From Coriobacteriaceae bacterium (GTDB taxonomy: Bacteria > Actinomycetota > Coriobacteriia > Anaerosomatales > SLCP01): 8,639 bases of DNA. The stretch covers positions 1 to 8,639 of the forward strand of contig PWVH01000073.1 of assembly GCA_003563465.1 (NCBI GenBank), read 5' to 3'. Under the pieces are notes generated by a model. That model was given only the letters and a program-made list of their open reading frames with translations. It was not told the DNA's origin and made no database searches. This document shows positions 1 to 6,839 of the stretch, piece by piece. The translations under genes and the position numbers were made by a program. How positions within the stretch are numbered: the first letter of the stretch is position 1; each line of letters opens with the position of its first letter.

Positions 1-786
1 GCGGGCGGCACCGAGATAGCCGGAGGCACTCCCGGTCTTGCTGTGGCCGACCTCGGTCCGGTAGGCCGGAGCCGTCATCCTGTCGGGGCGGTCGAGAAGA
101 CCCACGTCTCCACCGAGACTGTTGGTTTCGATAGGCATGTGGAGTGCGCGGACTGTCACAACGTGCACGCGGCCACCATCGAGACCACGAGTGCCCCGAA
201 CGTCTACGGCGTGCTTACCGGTGCGTGGGGCGTGGATATCTCGGGCACAGAGTACGAACAGAAGAGGGGAGTCGACTTCGAATACGAGGTCTGCTTCAAG
301 TGCCACGGAGACACCTCGTGGTCCTCAGCTCCCCGTGACATCGAGGCGGAGTTCTTCCGCACCTCCTCGCATCCGGTTGTCGAGGATTCTCCCGACGCCG
401 AGCTGTATTGCATCGACTGCCACGGCAACGCGGACGGCACGCAGCCGTCCGGACCACACGTTAGCTCGCAGGCGCCACTGCTCTCGTCGCCGTTCATCGG
501 CGTGCGTCCGCGCGAAGCCCAGATGCTCTGTTACGGCTCGGATTGCCATGCGAAATCCCTTTACCACGACGGTACGGCTGACCCTTCAGGCACTGGATTC
601 CGCGACAACGGTATCAATCTGCATGCTCTACACACAGGAAGCGCAGGCTACGGAATCGGCTGTGAGGCATGCCACCTGAATCACGGAAGCGATAACGCCC
701 GCCTGGTTCGCTTAGGCCTTGGATGGTCTGCGACGAATCGCGAGTGCTCCACGCCTTGCCATATCGATGGCACTAACTCGTACTGA
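1..786 (+). CDS. Multihaem c-type cytochrome, C-terminal part (5' end outside window)
   Basis: The frame is open from base 1 and ends at TGA 784-786, so 261 residues of a longer protein are visible. A GTG at 43 has no convincing ribosome site and is probably internal. Six haem-attachment motifs are seen (residues of the visible part): CADCH 49, CFKCH 98, CIDCH 137, CYGSDCH 177, CEACH 221 and CSTPCH 249. The fourth has four residues between the cysteines and the sixth has three, both non-canonical. Several other histidines (two HPV motifs, one HALH) could be distal haem ligands. This pattern fits cytochrome c3/doubled-CXXCH family proteins, which carry electrons outside the membrane in anaerobic respiration. 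I infer an exported electron carrier or part of a terminal reductase; the substrate cannot be told. No other cytochrome gene adjoins it here; the next lies 7.6 kb away. Confidence 0.9.
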   Translation, partial: AGGTEIAGGTPGLAVADLGPVGRSRHPVGAVEKTHVSTETVGFDRHVECADCHNVHAATIETTSAPNVYGVLTGAWGVDISGTEYEQKRGVDFEYEVCFKCHGDTSWSSAPRDIEAEFFRTSSHPVVEDSPDAELYCIDCHGNADGTQPSGPHVSSQAPLLSSPFIGVRPREAQMLCYGSDCHAKSLYHDGTADPSGTGFRDNGINLHALHTGSAGYGIGCEACHLNHGSDNARLVRLGLGWSATNRECSTPCHIDGTNSY

Positions 787-790
787 GAAC

Positions 791-805
791 CGGGTGCAGC
801 ACCCG
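791..805. terminator. Short GC hairpin between convergent genes
   Basis: A perfect 6-bp inverted repeat CGGGTG-CAG-CACCCG lies 5 bases after the stop of the cytochrome gene and 64 bases before the end of the L,D-transpeptidase gene on the other strand. Its position between convergent genes suggests a terminator, but no T-tract follows on either strand, so it is not a canonical intrinsic terminator. Confidence 0.3.
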
Positions 806-868
806 ATGCGAATCGGAACACATCGACCTTAGGCGCCGTTACGCCAATATGAGGCGGATCGGCAGCCT

Positions 869-1912
869 CTACCGCGACACGATCAGCACCGGCGTGCCAA
901 TCTCGACCAGGGCGTAGAGCTCCTCGACGTCGCGGCGGAACATCCTGATGCAGCCGTGACTGGCCGCCGTGCCGATGGAGCCGGTAGCAGGTGTGCCGTG
1001 AATGCGGATGCCCGATGCGTTCAGATTGAGCGCTCGGGTGCCGAGAGGGTTGTTCGGGCCGGGAGGTATCGTCTTTGGCATGTCGGCCGCCCAAGCGCTG
1101 CCAGGGTTACCCCAAGTGGGCATATAGCGCTTGGCTACGATCTCCCAGCTTCCGCGAGGAGTCGAGTAGCCCGCTTTGCCGATCGCCACGCGATACGTGC
1201 GATAGAGTTCGATGCCCTGGTACACGTCGAGCTGTCGCGTGTCGAGTCGGATCACGACAGTCGGTCCGAGGTCGTCGTCGGATACGGCAGGGGGGACCGG
1301 CACCACAGGCAGTTCCACCGAGTCCACGTCTTCGGAGATGAACGCTTCGGCGATCGATCTCACCGCTTTCTCCTGCACCGTGCGCGTTCCCTCAGCCGAA
1401 GGAGTGATCGAGATCCGATCGGCTTCGATGGTGATGGTTGCATCGACTGCCGGCGTATCCACCGCCGATGCGATGAGGGCCACACGTCGAGCAAGGGCGT
1501 CCTCGTCGACCTCGATCTCGGGAACTATCTCGTGAGTGACAGGGATGTCGGCGATTTGGCGGAGCACGCGGTCGGCTATCGTTGCGACCCGGTTGGGTTC
1601 GAATGCCTCGTCTGCGGCGCTATCGACGTCCACGCTCACGTAGCGCGCAGCATCGATTTCGAGTTCTGAAGACCCCACCCGAACGGCGACAGGAGTGAGG
1701 ACGGGCTCGACGACGGTCCGTTCGATGACATTCCTGACCTCGGGTGCGGCGAGACCGCCGAGCTCGACACCGGCAACAGTCACACCGAAGGGAACGAAGT
1801 TGCGCGAGGCGTAATCATCGGCTGCTGCCCACGCCAAGCCGCCGGAAGCGGCCAGCATCGCCAGTGCCACTACCGTTAGGGTGATACGTATCAGGATGAG
1901 CCGAAGCCTCAC
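869..1912 (-). CDS. L,D-transpeptidase (YkuD domain) with N-terminal PG_binding_4-like region
   Basis: A 347-residue protein starting at GTG 1912-1910, preceded by AGAGAGGT six bases upstream. Residues 7-30 form a hydrophobic signal/anchor segment after a basic N-terminus. Residues about 40-205 resemble the PG_binding_4/VanW-associated module (GVTVAGVELGGL near 43-54, then a second alpha/beta unit). The YkuD catalytic domain spans about 217-347: HG at 305-306 and the active-site signature SHGCIRM at 318-324, with Cys321 the predicted nucleophile. Enzymes of this family form 3-3 crosslinks in peptidoglycan, or attach proteins to it, outside the membrane, and give beta-lactam-tolerant crosslinking. 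All signature residues are present, so it is probably active. It is divergent from the CwlM-like gene, with start codons 93 bp apart, which places it in a wall-metabolism block. Confidence 0.92.
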   Translation of the reverse strand: MRLRLILIRITLTVVALAMLAASGGLAWAAADDYASRNFVPFGVTVAGVELGGLAAPEVRNVIERTVVEPVLTPVAVRVGSSELEIDAARYVSVDVDSAADEAFEPNRVATIADRVLRQIADIPVTHEIVPEIEVDEDALARRVALIASAVDTPAVDATITIEADRISITPSAEGTRTVQEKAVRSIAEAFISEDVDSVELPVVPVPPAVSDDDLGPTVVIRLDTRQLDVYQGIELYRTYRVAIGKAGYSTPRGSWEIVAKRYMPTWGNPGSAWAADMPKTIPPGPNNPLGTRALNLNASGIRIHGTPATGSIGTAASHGCIRMFRRDVEELYALVEIGTPVLIVSR

Positions 1913-1944
1913 AGCATTACCTCTCTGGGCATCGTAGCGTTCCG

Positions 1945-1956
1945 GTATTCTACAAT
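1945..1956. promoter_or_regulatory. Overlapping divergent -10 elements
   Basis: In the gap between the divergent wall genes, TACAAT (1951-1956) reads as a -10 for the plus strand and TAGAAT (1952 down to 1947) as a -10 for the minus strand. They share bases, so polymerase could occupy only one at a time. No good -35 is visible for either. The plus-strand -10 would put the transcript start near 1963, downstream of the ATG at 1955, and supports the GTG at 2006 as start of the plus-strand gene. Confidence 0.4.
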
Positions 1957-2005
1957 GGAGTCACGCTGGATGCGAAATGGGAGACGATACGGTGAGGACC
2001 ACGAA

Positions 2006-2899
2006 GTGAAACCCATTCTTCCAGGAGGCAGGGGCGCCGCTGTCGAGGACATCCAGCGGAGACTGCTCTCGCTGGGCTACGATCTGGGCCCCACCGGGGT
2101 GGACGGCGTCTTCCTCGGCCGCACCCGCGAGGCGATCGTGCGCTTCCAAGAGGAGAACGCTATCGACGAGGAAGGCTTCGTGGGCGAGAAGACCTGGGCC
2201 GCTCTCGTCGACGCCACCTTCGCTCTGGGCGATCGGATGCTCTACCTGCGTCTTCCCTACTTCCACGGGCGCGATGTGCAGGTGCTTCAGGGAGCTCTGA
2301 ATTCCCTCGGTTTCTCATGCGGTGAAGAGGACGGCATATTCGGCGCTGCCACGGAACGTGCCGTGCGCGAATTCCAACGCAACTGCGGTCAGCCTGTCGA
2401 TGGCATTGCGGGAGCGGAGACCGTTCGGACTATCGAGCATCTTCGGCATGTGTGGGACGGCAAGGAAGTGCGCGTTCCGGAGAGCGGCAGGGTCGCTCCG
2501 GGACGCATCTCCGACGTGCTTTCCCGAGTATCCATTGCGCTCGTAGCGTGTGACGTCTCCGTCGAAGACCTGACGAGCCGCGTCGTCAACCTTGCTCTTG
2601 CCACCGATGCAGGAGCCAGGGTGATTATTGCCGAGGGGGGCGATGCGCAGGCCGATGTGGTCGCCCATCTGTGTTCAGAGCAGCCTGCTGGTGAGTACAG
2701 GGAGCCGGTCGTCACCTTGTCGGCGAGCGATGATGCCCGAATGCTGGCTCAACGTATTCGCACGGCCTTGCAGGTGACGGAGTGCCATCCAAGAGAGTTG
2801 CGTTTAGTAGTGGGAGAGCTTGGGGCTGAGGACGGTCAAGACGCTCAGCGGACCGTGGTCCTCTTGCTTGACGCTCTGTGCCTTGCGCTGGCTCGATAG
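2006..2899 (+). CDS. CwlM-like protein: two peptidoglycan-binding domains plus degenerate amidase-like C-terminus
   Basis: I place the start at GTG 2006 (297 residues) because GGTGAGG lies 8 bases upstream. An ATG at 1955 is in frame but has no ribosome site and falls in a -10 sequence. No signal peptide is seen, so the protein is probably cytosolic. Peptidoglycan-binding (PG_binding_1) domains lie at about 8-70 and 86-146, each with the family's VDG-x-F/A-G-x2-T pattern. From memory, the tandem pair and its linker (ALGDRMLY) resemble actinobacterial CwlM, a non-secreted amidase-like protein that in mycobacteria regulates MurA and precursor synthesis. The tail (about 170-297) keeps an Amidase_3-like rhythm (VEDLTSRVVNLAL, GARVIIAE) but lacks the zinc-binding histidines and glutamates, so it should not be an active hydrolase. 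I infer a regulatory or scaffolding role in wall synthesis. The C-terminal assignment is weak. Confidence 0.75.
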   Translation: MKPILPGGRGAAVEDIQRRLLSLGYDLGPTGVDGVFLGRTREAIVRFQEENAIDEEGFVGEKTWAALVDATFALGDRMLYLRLPYFHGRDVQVLQGALNSLGFSCGEEDGIFGAATERAVREFQRNCGQPVDGIAGAETVRTIEHLRHVWDGKEVRVPESGRVAPGRISDVLSRVSIALVACDVSVEDLTSRVVNLALATDAGARVIIAEGGDAQADVVAHLCSEQPAGEYREPVVTLSASDDARMLAQRIRTALQVTECHPRELRLVVGELGAEDGQDAQRTVVLLLDALCLALAR

Positions 2900-2911
2900 G
2901 TCGTTGCGTGG

Positions 2912-2917
2912 TAGAAT
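2912..2917 (+). promoter_or_regulatory. Probable -10 element of the NlpC/P60 gene
   Basis: TAGAAT, followed by CGAGCGG, lies 44 bases before the proposed CTG start. The same TAGAATCG core recurs before the EamA gene (5629-5636). The -35 region is weak. The transcript start would fall near 2924. Confidence 0.4.
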
Positions 2918-2960
2918 CGAGCGGTTGTGACGAGCGAACTATGACAGGGGAGGAAGCTCT

Positions 2961-3995
2961 CTGACCTACCGCAGACTTACACCTTTGGCGGTCGTTCTCG
3001 CGGCCTTGCTGTTGTTTGGCGCGGTTCCGGCTTCTGCCGACCCCGCTTCTAGCAAGAGGGAGCAGGCGCGACAGGTCAAGCAGGAGATTGACGCCCTCGA
3101 CACCGAATTAGGGATCGCTACCGAGGCCTACAACGAGGCTCGGCTTTCGCACCGGTCTCTGTTGAACGACATAGCGACCACTCAGGCACGTATCGCCGAT
3201 CAGAACGAGATCATTGATTCACTACAAGACTCACTGAACGCTCGCGCGGAATCGATGTACCGTAACGGGCGTCTTTCCTTCCTTGATGTACTTCTTGGTG
3301 CTCGGGATTTCGAGCAGTTTGCAGCTACCTGGGATCTGCTGCGCACCATGGGCGAACAGGAGGCCCGAAACATCGAGGCTCTCGGACATGCCCGGGCCGA
3401 AGCGCGAGCTGCCGAGGAGAAGCTCGCCGTCCAGGAGGCCAAGGCCAAGCAAGCTGTCGAGCAGATGGCGTCCAACAAGGCTGCCATCGAGACTACGCTG
3501 GCGGCACGCAAGAGAAAGCTGTCCGGCCTCGAAGCTGAGATCGCGAGCATCGAGGCGGCTGAACGCGCACGCGCCGAGGCGGAAGCGCGCGCCGCCGTCT
3601 CGCGGAGTGTGACACCTCGCCAGCAGAGCTTCCCACCTCCCACGCGTGCTCCCCGCAGCGAGGTCGTAAACATCGCCAAACGATACCTCGGTGCCCCGTA
3701 CAGGTGGGGGGCCTCCGGTCCGAACGCCTTTGACTGCTCGGGGTTCACGAGCTTCGTCTACAGCCAGGTGGGAGTGTCACTACCTCATTCCTCGCGAGCA
3801 CAGTACGGGGTGGGCGAGAAGGTTTCGCGAGCCGATCTGCAACCTGGCGATCTGGTATTTTTCGGCTCACCGATTCACCATGTAGGTATCTATGTAGGCG
3901 GCGGGCAGTACATCCACGCGCCGAGGACGGGGGACGTGGTCAGGATAGACTCGCTTGGTGCTCGGCGTAACTATGTGGGAGCGACTCGTCCATAG
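2961..3995 (+). CDS. Secreted NlpC/P60 peptidoglycan hydrolase with N-terminal coiled coil
   Basis: I place the start at CTG 2961 (344 residues). GGGGAGGA (2947-2954) lies six bases upstream, a stop precedes it in frame at 2928, and no ATG or GTG is available between. A TTG at 2985 has no ribosome site and would remove the basic Tyr-Arg-Arg start of the signal peptide. The signal peptide is residues 1-26, with ASA cleavage before Asp27. A long alpha-helical coiled coil runs from about 30 to 215, followed by a Pro-rich linker. The NlpC/P60 domain covers about 232-344, with Cys259 in DCSGF, His307 in HHVGIY and His319 in YIHAP forming the expected catalytic triad. Such enzymes cut the stem peptide (D-Glu to diamino acid bond), typically at division. 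The architecture matches the RipA/CwlO type, where the coiled coil restrains or localises the catalytic domain. Confidence 0.92.
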   Translation: MTYRRLTPLAVVLAALLLFGAVPASADPASSKREQARQVKQEIDALDTELGIATEAYNEARLSHRSLLNDIATTQARIADQNEIIDSLQDSLNARAESMYRNGRLSFLDVLLGARDFEQFAATWDLLRTMGEQEARNIEALGHARAEARAAEEKLAVQEAKAKQAVEQMASNKAAIETTLAARKRKLSGLEAEIASIEAAERARAEAEARAAVSRSVTPRQQSFPPPTRAPRSEVVNIAKRYLGAPYRWGASGPNAFDCSGFTSFVYSQVGVSLPHSSRAQYGVGEKVSRADLQPGDLVFFGSPIHHVGIYVGGGQYIHAPRTGDVVRIDSLGARRNYVGATRP

Positions 3996-3999
3996 GGGA

Positions 4000-4027
4000 T
4001 TGCGAGTTACTCGGCCCCGTGTACGAT
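4000..4027 (+). promoter_or_regulatory. Promoter of pilT
   Basis: TTGCGA (4000-4005) and TACGAT (4022-4027) are separated by 16 bases, a reasonable primary-sigma promoter. It lies right after the NlpC/P60 stop codon, so pilT probably has its own transcript starting near 4034. Confidence 0.5.
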
Positions 4028-4071
4028 ATGCTTGTCGGAGAAGTCCGGCGAGGACACCGGAGTGAGATTCC

Positions 4072-5175
4072 ATGCCTGAGATTCGAGAGCTTCTCGCCAT
4101 GATGGCAAAGAGAGGCAGTTCGGACCTCCACATCAAGGCCGGCAGCCCTCCTGCCATCAGGCTGAACGGCAAGCTTATCGTCTTGCAGGAGATGCAGCCG
4201 CTTGTCGCCGAAACCACTAGAACACTCGCTCTCAGCCTGATGGACGATCGCCAGAAGGCTTCTTTCGAGAATCATCGTGAGGTGGACTTCGCCTATTCCC
4301 TTTCGGGTGTGGGCCGATTCAGGGTCAACGTCTACCATCAACGGGGTAGCGTCGGCGTGACAATGCGACGTGTGGCCACGGATCGCTCTTCGATAGAAGA
4401 ACTCGGTCTACCTTCGGTCTTACGTCGATTGGCCGATGAGCCCCGCGGCCTCGTGCTTGTGACGGGTACCGCAGGGTCAGGCAAGACCACTACACTTGCG
4501 GCCATGATCGACCACATCAACTCGACTCGCGAGGGTCACATAGTCACCATCGAGGACCCGATCGAAGTCTTGCACGCTGACAAGAAGTGCATCATCAGCC
4601 AGCGCGAGATCGGTATCGATACAGGGAGCTATGCCGATGCACTGCGTCACGTCGTGCGTCAAGACCCGGATGTGATCTTCATCGGCGAGATGCGCGACCA
4701 CGAGACGGTTGCGGCAGCCTTGACTGCGGCGGAGATCGGCAACCTAGTCTTCTCCACTCTGCATACCATCGACGCAACCGAGACCATAAACCGCATCATC
4801 GACTTCTTCCCACCTTACCAGCAGAAACAGATTCGCCTGATGCTATCCTCAACGCTCAAAGGCATAGTCTCCCTTCGTCTGCTTCCCTCAATCAACGGAG
4901 GTCTTATTCCTGCGGTCGAGATCATGGTCAACACGGGTACGATTCGCGAGTACATCAACGACCCGGACAAGACGCACATGATTCGCGACGCCATGGAAGA
5001 AGGCGAGTACTATGGCATGCAGACCTTCGACAAGGCGTTACTCGAGCTCTACGTCGACCGGCAGATAACTCTCGATGACGCGATGGCCATGGCGCACAAC
5101 TCGCATGACTTCAAGATCAAAGTGCGGCAGTTGGACGTCGATCCTCAACGCGCAGCGGAGAGCGGCATCTACTGA
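4072..5175 (+). CDS. pilT: Type IV pilus retraction ATPase PilT
   Basis: A 367-residue hexameric AAA-like motor of normal PilT length; it depolymerises pilin at the inner face of the membrane, powering twitching motility and DNA uptake. The start at ATG 4072 is supported by GGAGTGA six bases upstream. The N-terminal PAS-like domain has the family pattern SSDLHIKAG and AIRLNGKL (16-35). Walker A is GTAGSGKT (132-139), the Asp box is TIEDPIE (159-165), Walker B is VIFIGEMRD (201-209) with catalytic Glu206, and the His box is STLHTIDA (228-235). The C-terminal retraction motif, usually AIRNLIR, is altered here to TIREYIN at 290-296. No pilus assembly gene (pilB, pilC, pilin) is in the window. 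The gene ends overlapping the convergent VanZ-family gene by 7 bp. Confidence 0.95.
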   Translation: MPEIRELLAMMAKRGSSDLHIKAGSPPAIRLNGKLIVLQEMQPLVAETTRTLALSLMDDRQKASFENHREVDFAYSLSGVGRFRVNVYHQRGSVGVTMRRVATDRSSIEELGLPSVLRRLADEPRGLVLVTGTAGSGKTTTLAAMIDHINSTREGHIVTIEDPIEVLHADKKCIISQREIGIDTGSYADALRHVVRQDPDVIFIGEMRDHETVAAALTAAEIGNLVFSTLHTIDATETINRIIDFFPPYQQKQIRLMLSSTLKGIVSLRLLPSINGGLIPAVEIMVNTGTIREYINDPDKTHMIRDAMEEGEYYGMQTFDKALLELYVDRQITLDDAMAMAHNSHDFKIKVRQLDVDPQRAAESGIY

Positions 5176-5570
5176 GGTTCTTCTGCCTGCGTGGCCGCCG
5201 TGCCAGGCCGCACGATTCTGAGAGCGATCCAGGCACCCGCCAATGCACCGATAGTGTCGAGACCCCAGTCTGCGATGTCAGGGACGCGCCCAGGCACGAA
5301 AGCTTGATGAATCTCGTCGGTGACGCCGTAAAACGATGCTAAGAGAACCGCATAGGCGAAGGCCCGGGAAGAGTCTGCGGTCTCGTGCATAAACGCCCTG
5401 AAGAGCAGCGCTCCGAGCACGGCATACACGATAAGATGACCGTAGGTCCCCGCTCCGCTGGGAACCGCCGATCCCGGCAATGAAGAGAATCCGAAGATCA
5501 CTCCCATCCAAATAACGGACATGGCCCATGCGCTGCGGCGCGATAGGTTCGTAAGGATTCCTTCGTTCAA
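5169..5570 (-). CDS. VanZ-family membrane protein
   Basis: A 133-residue protein starting at TTG 5570-5568, with GTGAGG seven bases upstream. Three or four hydrophobic helices are seen: about 14-30, 43-62, 70-86 and 103-120. VanZ-family signatures are present: GHLIVYAVLGALL (44-56) and YGVTDEIHQAFVPGR (81-95), followed by D-x5-G. The usual Asn in the last helix is Asp105. VanZ proteins are small integral membrane proteins; one member gives low-level teicoplanin resistance, but the biochemical role of most is unknown. Nothing here links it to a resistance cluster, although wall genes lie nearby. It overlaps the end of pilT by 7 bp, tail to tail, with no space for a terminator. Confidence 0.9.
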   Translation of the reverse strand: MNEGILTNLSRRSAWAMSVIWMGVIFGFSSLPGSAVPSGAGTYGHLIVYAVLGALLFRAFMHETADSSRAFAYAVLLASFYGVTDEIHQAFVPGRVPDIADWGLDTIGALAGAWIALRIVRPGTAATQAEEPQ

Positions 5571-5628
5571 GCGCCTGCCTCACTCGAGTTTGTATCGTAG
5601 CTGGTAGATGAGTCTATCATGTCGTTGT

Positions 5629-5634
5629 TAGAAT
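5629..5634 (+). promoter_or_regulatory. Probable -10 element of the EamA gene
   Basis: TAGAAT followed by CGG lies 57 bases before the transporter start and matches the -10 seen before the NlpC/P60 gene. No clear -35 is seen upstream. Confidence 0.35.
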
Positions 5635-5691
5635 CGGCTGCGGGTGTCAGAGTGGATTGCCCTCTCGACAGACTGTGAAGAAGGAGACTGG

Positions 5692-6594
5692 ATGCAGCGG
5701 CGCACCGCGATCGTTGCCGTGGCGGTGTCGGCGGCGTGCTTCGGCACCCTGGCGGTGTTCGCGAGTCTCGCCTACGAGCGAGGGGCCGAACCGCTGCAAC
5801 TGCTTGCATGGCGATTCGGTGCTGCAGCAGTGCTGCTCTCTGTCTACGTCGCCTTGACACGGCCGACTTCGCTGAGGGTCCCGTTGGCCGATGTCGGGCG
5901 TTTCGCAGCGATATCGATCCTTGGCTATGGGTCTGCATCGCTGTGCTTCTTCTTCGCCCTTCGCTACGCCGACGCATCGGTGGTCGCGGTACTCCTGTAT
6001 ACCTATCCAGCGATCGTCGCGGTCTTCGGTGCGGTGACCAAGATGGAAATTCTGGACAGCGGGCGTGTGTTCGGGGTGGCGATCGCCTTCATCGGCTGCA
6101 TCCTTGTAGTCGATCCGTTGACGGCTGCAGGTGGAGTGCATCCTCTTGGAGTGGCACTTGGGCTGGGCGCGGCGGCCGGGTATGCGAGCTTCACCATTCT
6201 TTCTCATCGTTGGATGCCCGGTAGATCCCGCTCGGTGCTCGTGACGTATGTCTTCGGTGTCACGGCTTTGCTGGTCGTATCCGTCGCCGCCGCCACTGGT
6301 GCCGCTCTCGCTCCCGTGGGATGGGGATGGGAGATGTGGGCGTTGATGGCGGCGATAGTGCTGCTCCCGACTTTTGCGGCAGTAATTCTCTATCTCAGAG
6401 CACTCTCCCGCATCGGGACCGGACAGGCGTCGCTGATCTCCACGTTCGAACCGGTCTTCACCATCGCGCTGGCCGCCGTGGTCCTCGGTGAACGACTATC
6501 GGCAGTGCAGGGAGTAGGAGCAGCCCTGGTGCTCGCCGGTGTTCTGACAGCCGAGCTTAGGGCCAGACGAGCCGAACAGCTGCCGGTCGTCTAG
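5692..6594 (+). CDS. EamA/DMT-superfamily transporter
   Basis: A 300-residue polytopic membrane protein. I chose ATG 5692 because GAAGAAGGAG lies five bases upstream; a GTG at 5644 in the same frame lacks a ribosome site and would add a charged, non-hydrophobic extension. About ten transmembrane helices form two EamA repeats (about 6-140 and 152-287). Family hallmarks are seen in both: YTYPAIVAVFGAV in the first, and FEPVFTIALAAVVLGERLS followed by a G-x2-L-V-L-A-G-V-L helix in the second. The superfamily exports amino acids, metabolites or drugs by exchange or proton-coupled transport; the substrate cannot be predicted. It appears to be a single-gene unit. The short C-terminal tail is Arg-rich, consistent with a cytosolic end. 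Confidence 0.92.
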   Translation: MQRRTAIVAVAVSAACFGTLAVFASLAYERGAEPLQLLAWRFGAAAVLLSVYVALTRPTSLRVPLADVGRFAAISILGYGSASLCFFFALRYADASVVAVLLYTYPAIVAVFGAVTKMEILDSGRVFGVAIAFIGCILVVDPLTAAGGVHPLGVALGLGAAAGYASFTILSHRWMPGRSRSVLVTYVFGVTALLVVSVAAATGAALAPVGWGWEMWALMAAIVLLPTFAAVILYLRALSRIGTGQASLISTFEPVFTIALAAVVLGERLSAVQGVGAALVLAGVLTAELRARRAEQLPVV

Positions 6595-6611
6595 GAGGCC
6601 AGAGGTCTGCT

Positions 6612-6784
6612 GAGCCGAGCCGAGACACACGTGTCTTTCTCATACACCGGTCTCGTCTGCGGCATCGGCTCGAACAGGCTCATTCGCGTGCTAACATGAG
6701 GGGCGCCCACGCGATTACTGGTGGTAGTGGGCTCTGTGCCAAGACCCTTCGGGCTGTCCGTGTCTTTGTGGTTCCAAGGGTCTT
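6612..6784. other. Intergenic region with serial inverted repeats
   Basis: The 245-base gap between the transporter and J-domain genes holds several perfect inverted repeats. They are GAGCCGA (6612-6618) with TCGGCTC (6665-6671), CGAGAC (6621-6626) with GTCTCG (6650-6655), AGACA/TGTCT (6623-6636), CGCGTG (6685-6690) with CACGCG (6708-6713), GCCCAC (6705-6710) with GTGGGC (6727-6732), and AAGACCCTT (6741-6749) with AAGGGTCTT (6776-6784). Some are mutually exclusive. The first may include the transporter's terminator, since TGTCT is followed by TTCTC. The rest could be a structured 5' leader, a small RNA, or remnants. I do not recognise an RNA family. Confidence 0.35.
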
Positions 6785-6800
6785 CGCGCAGATAGCGCAC

Positions 6801-6826
6801 TAGGTATTCGGAGTAGGTATTCTGAG
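6801..6826 (+). repeat. Tandem 13-bp direct repeat before the J-domain gene
   Basis: TAGGTATTCGGAG (6801-6813) is followed immediately by TAGGTATTCTGAG (6814-6826), 12 of 13 identical. The second copy ends 3 bases before the ribosome site GGAGG (6829-6833). Each copy holds a -10-like TATTC. It may be a regulator-binding site or a local duplication. Confidence 0.6.
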
Positions 6827-6839
6827 TCGGAGGATGTCG

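Noticed and set aside
956..1669. Plus-strand open frame of 237 codons over the L,D-transpeptidase
   Set aside because: Arg/His/Asp-rich shadow translation opposite a gene with intact YkuD catalytic motifs.
1955..2005. ATG 1955 as start of the CwlM-like gene
   Set aside because: No ribosome site, overlap with a TACAAT -10 element, and a non-domain extension. GTG 2006 has GGTGAGG at good spacing.
2985..2987. TTG 2985 as start of the NlpC/P60 gene
   Set aside because: No ribosome site upstream, and it would remove the positively charged start of the signal peptide.
5567..5977. Minus-strand open frame of 136 codons, and a 186-codon one at 5647-6207, over the EamA gene
   Set aside because: Arg/Ser-rich antisense shadows of a clear transporter gene.
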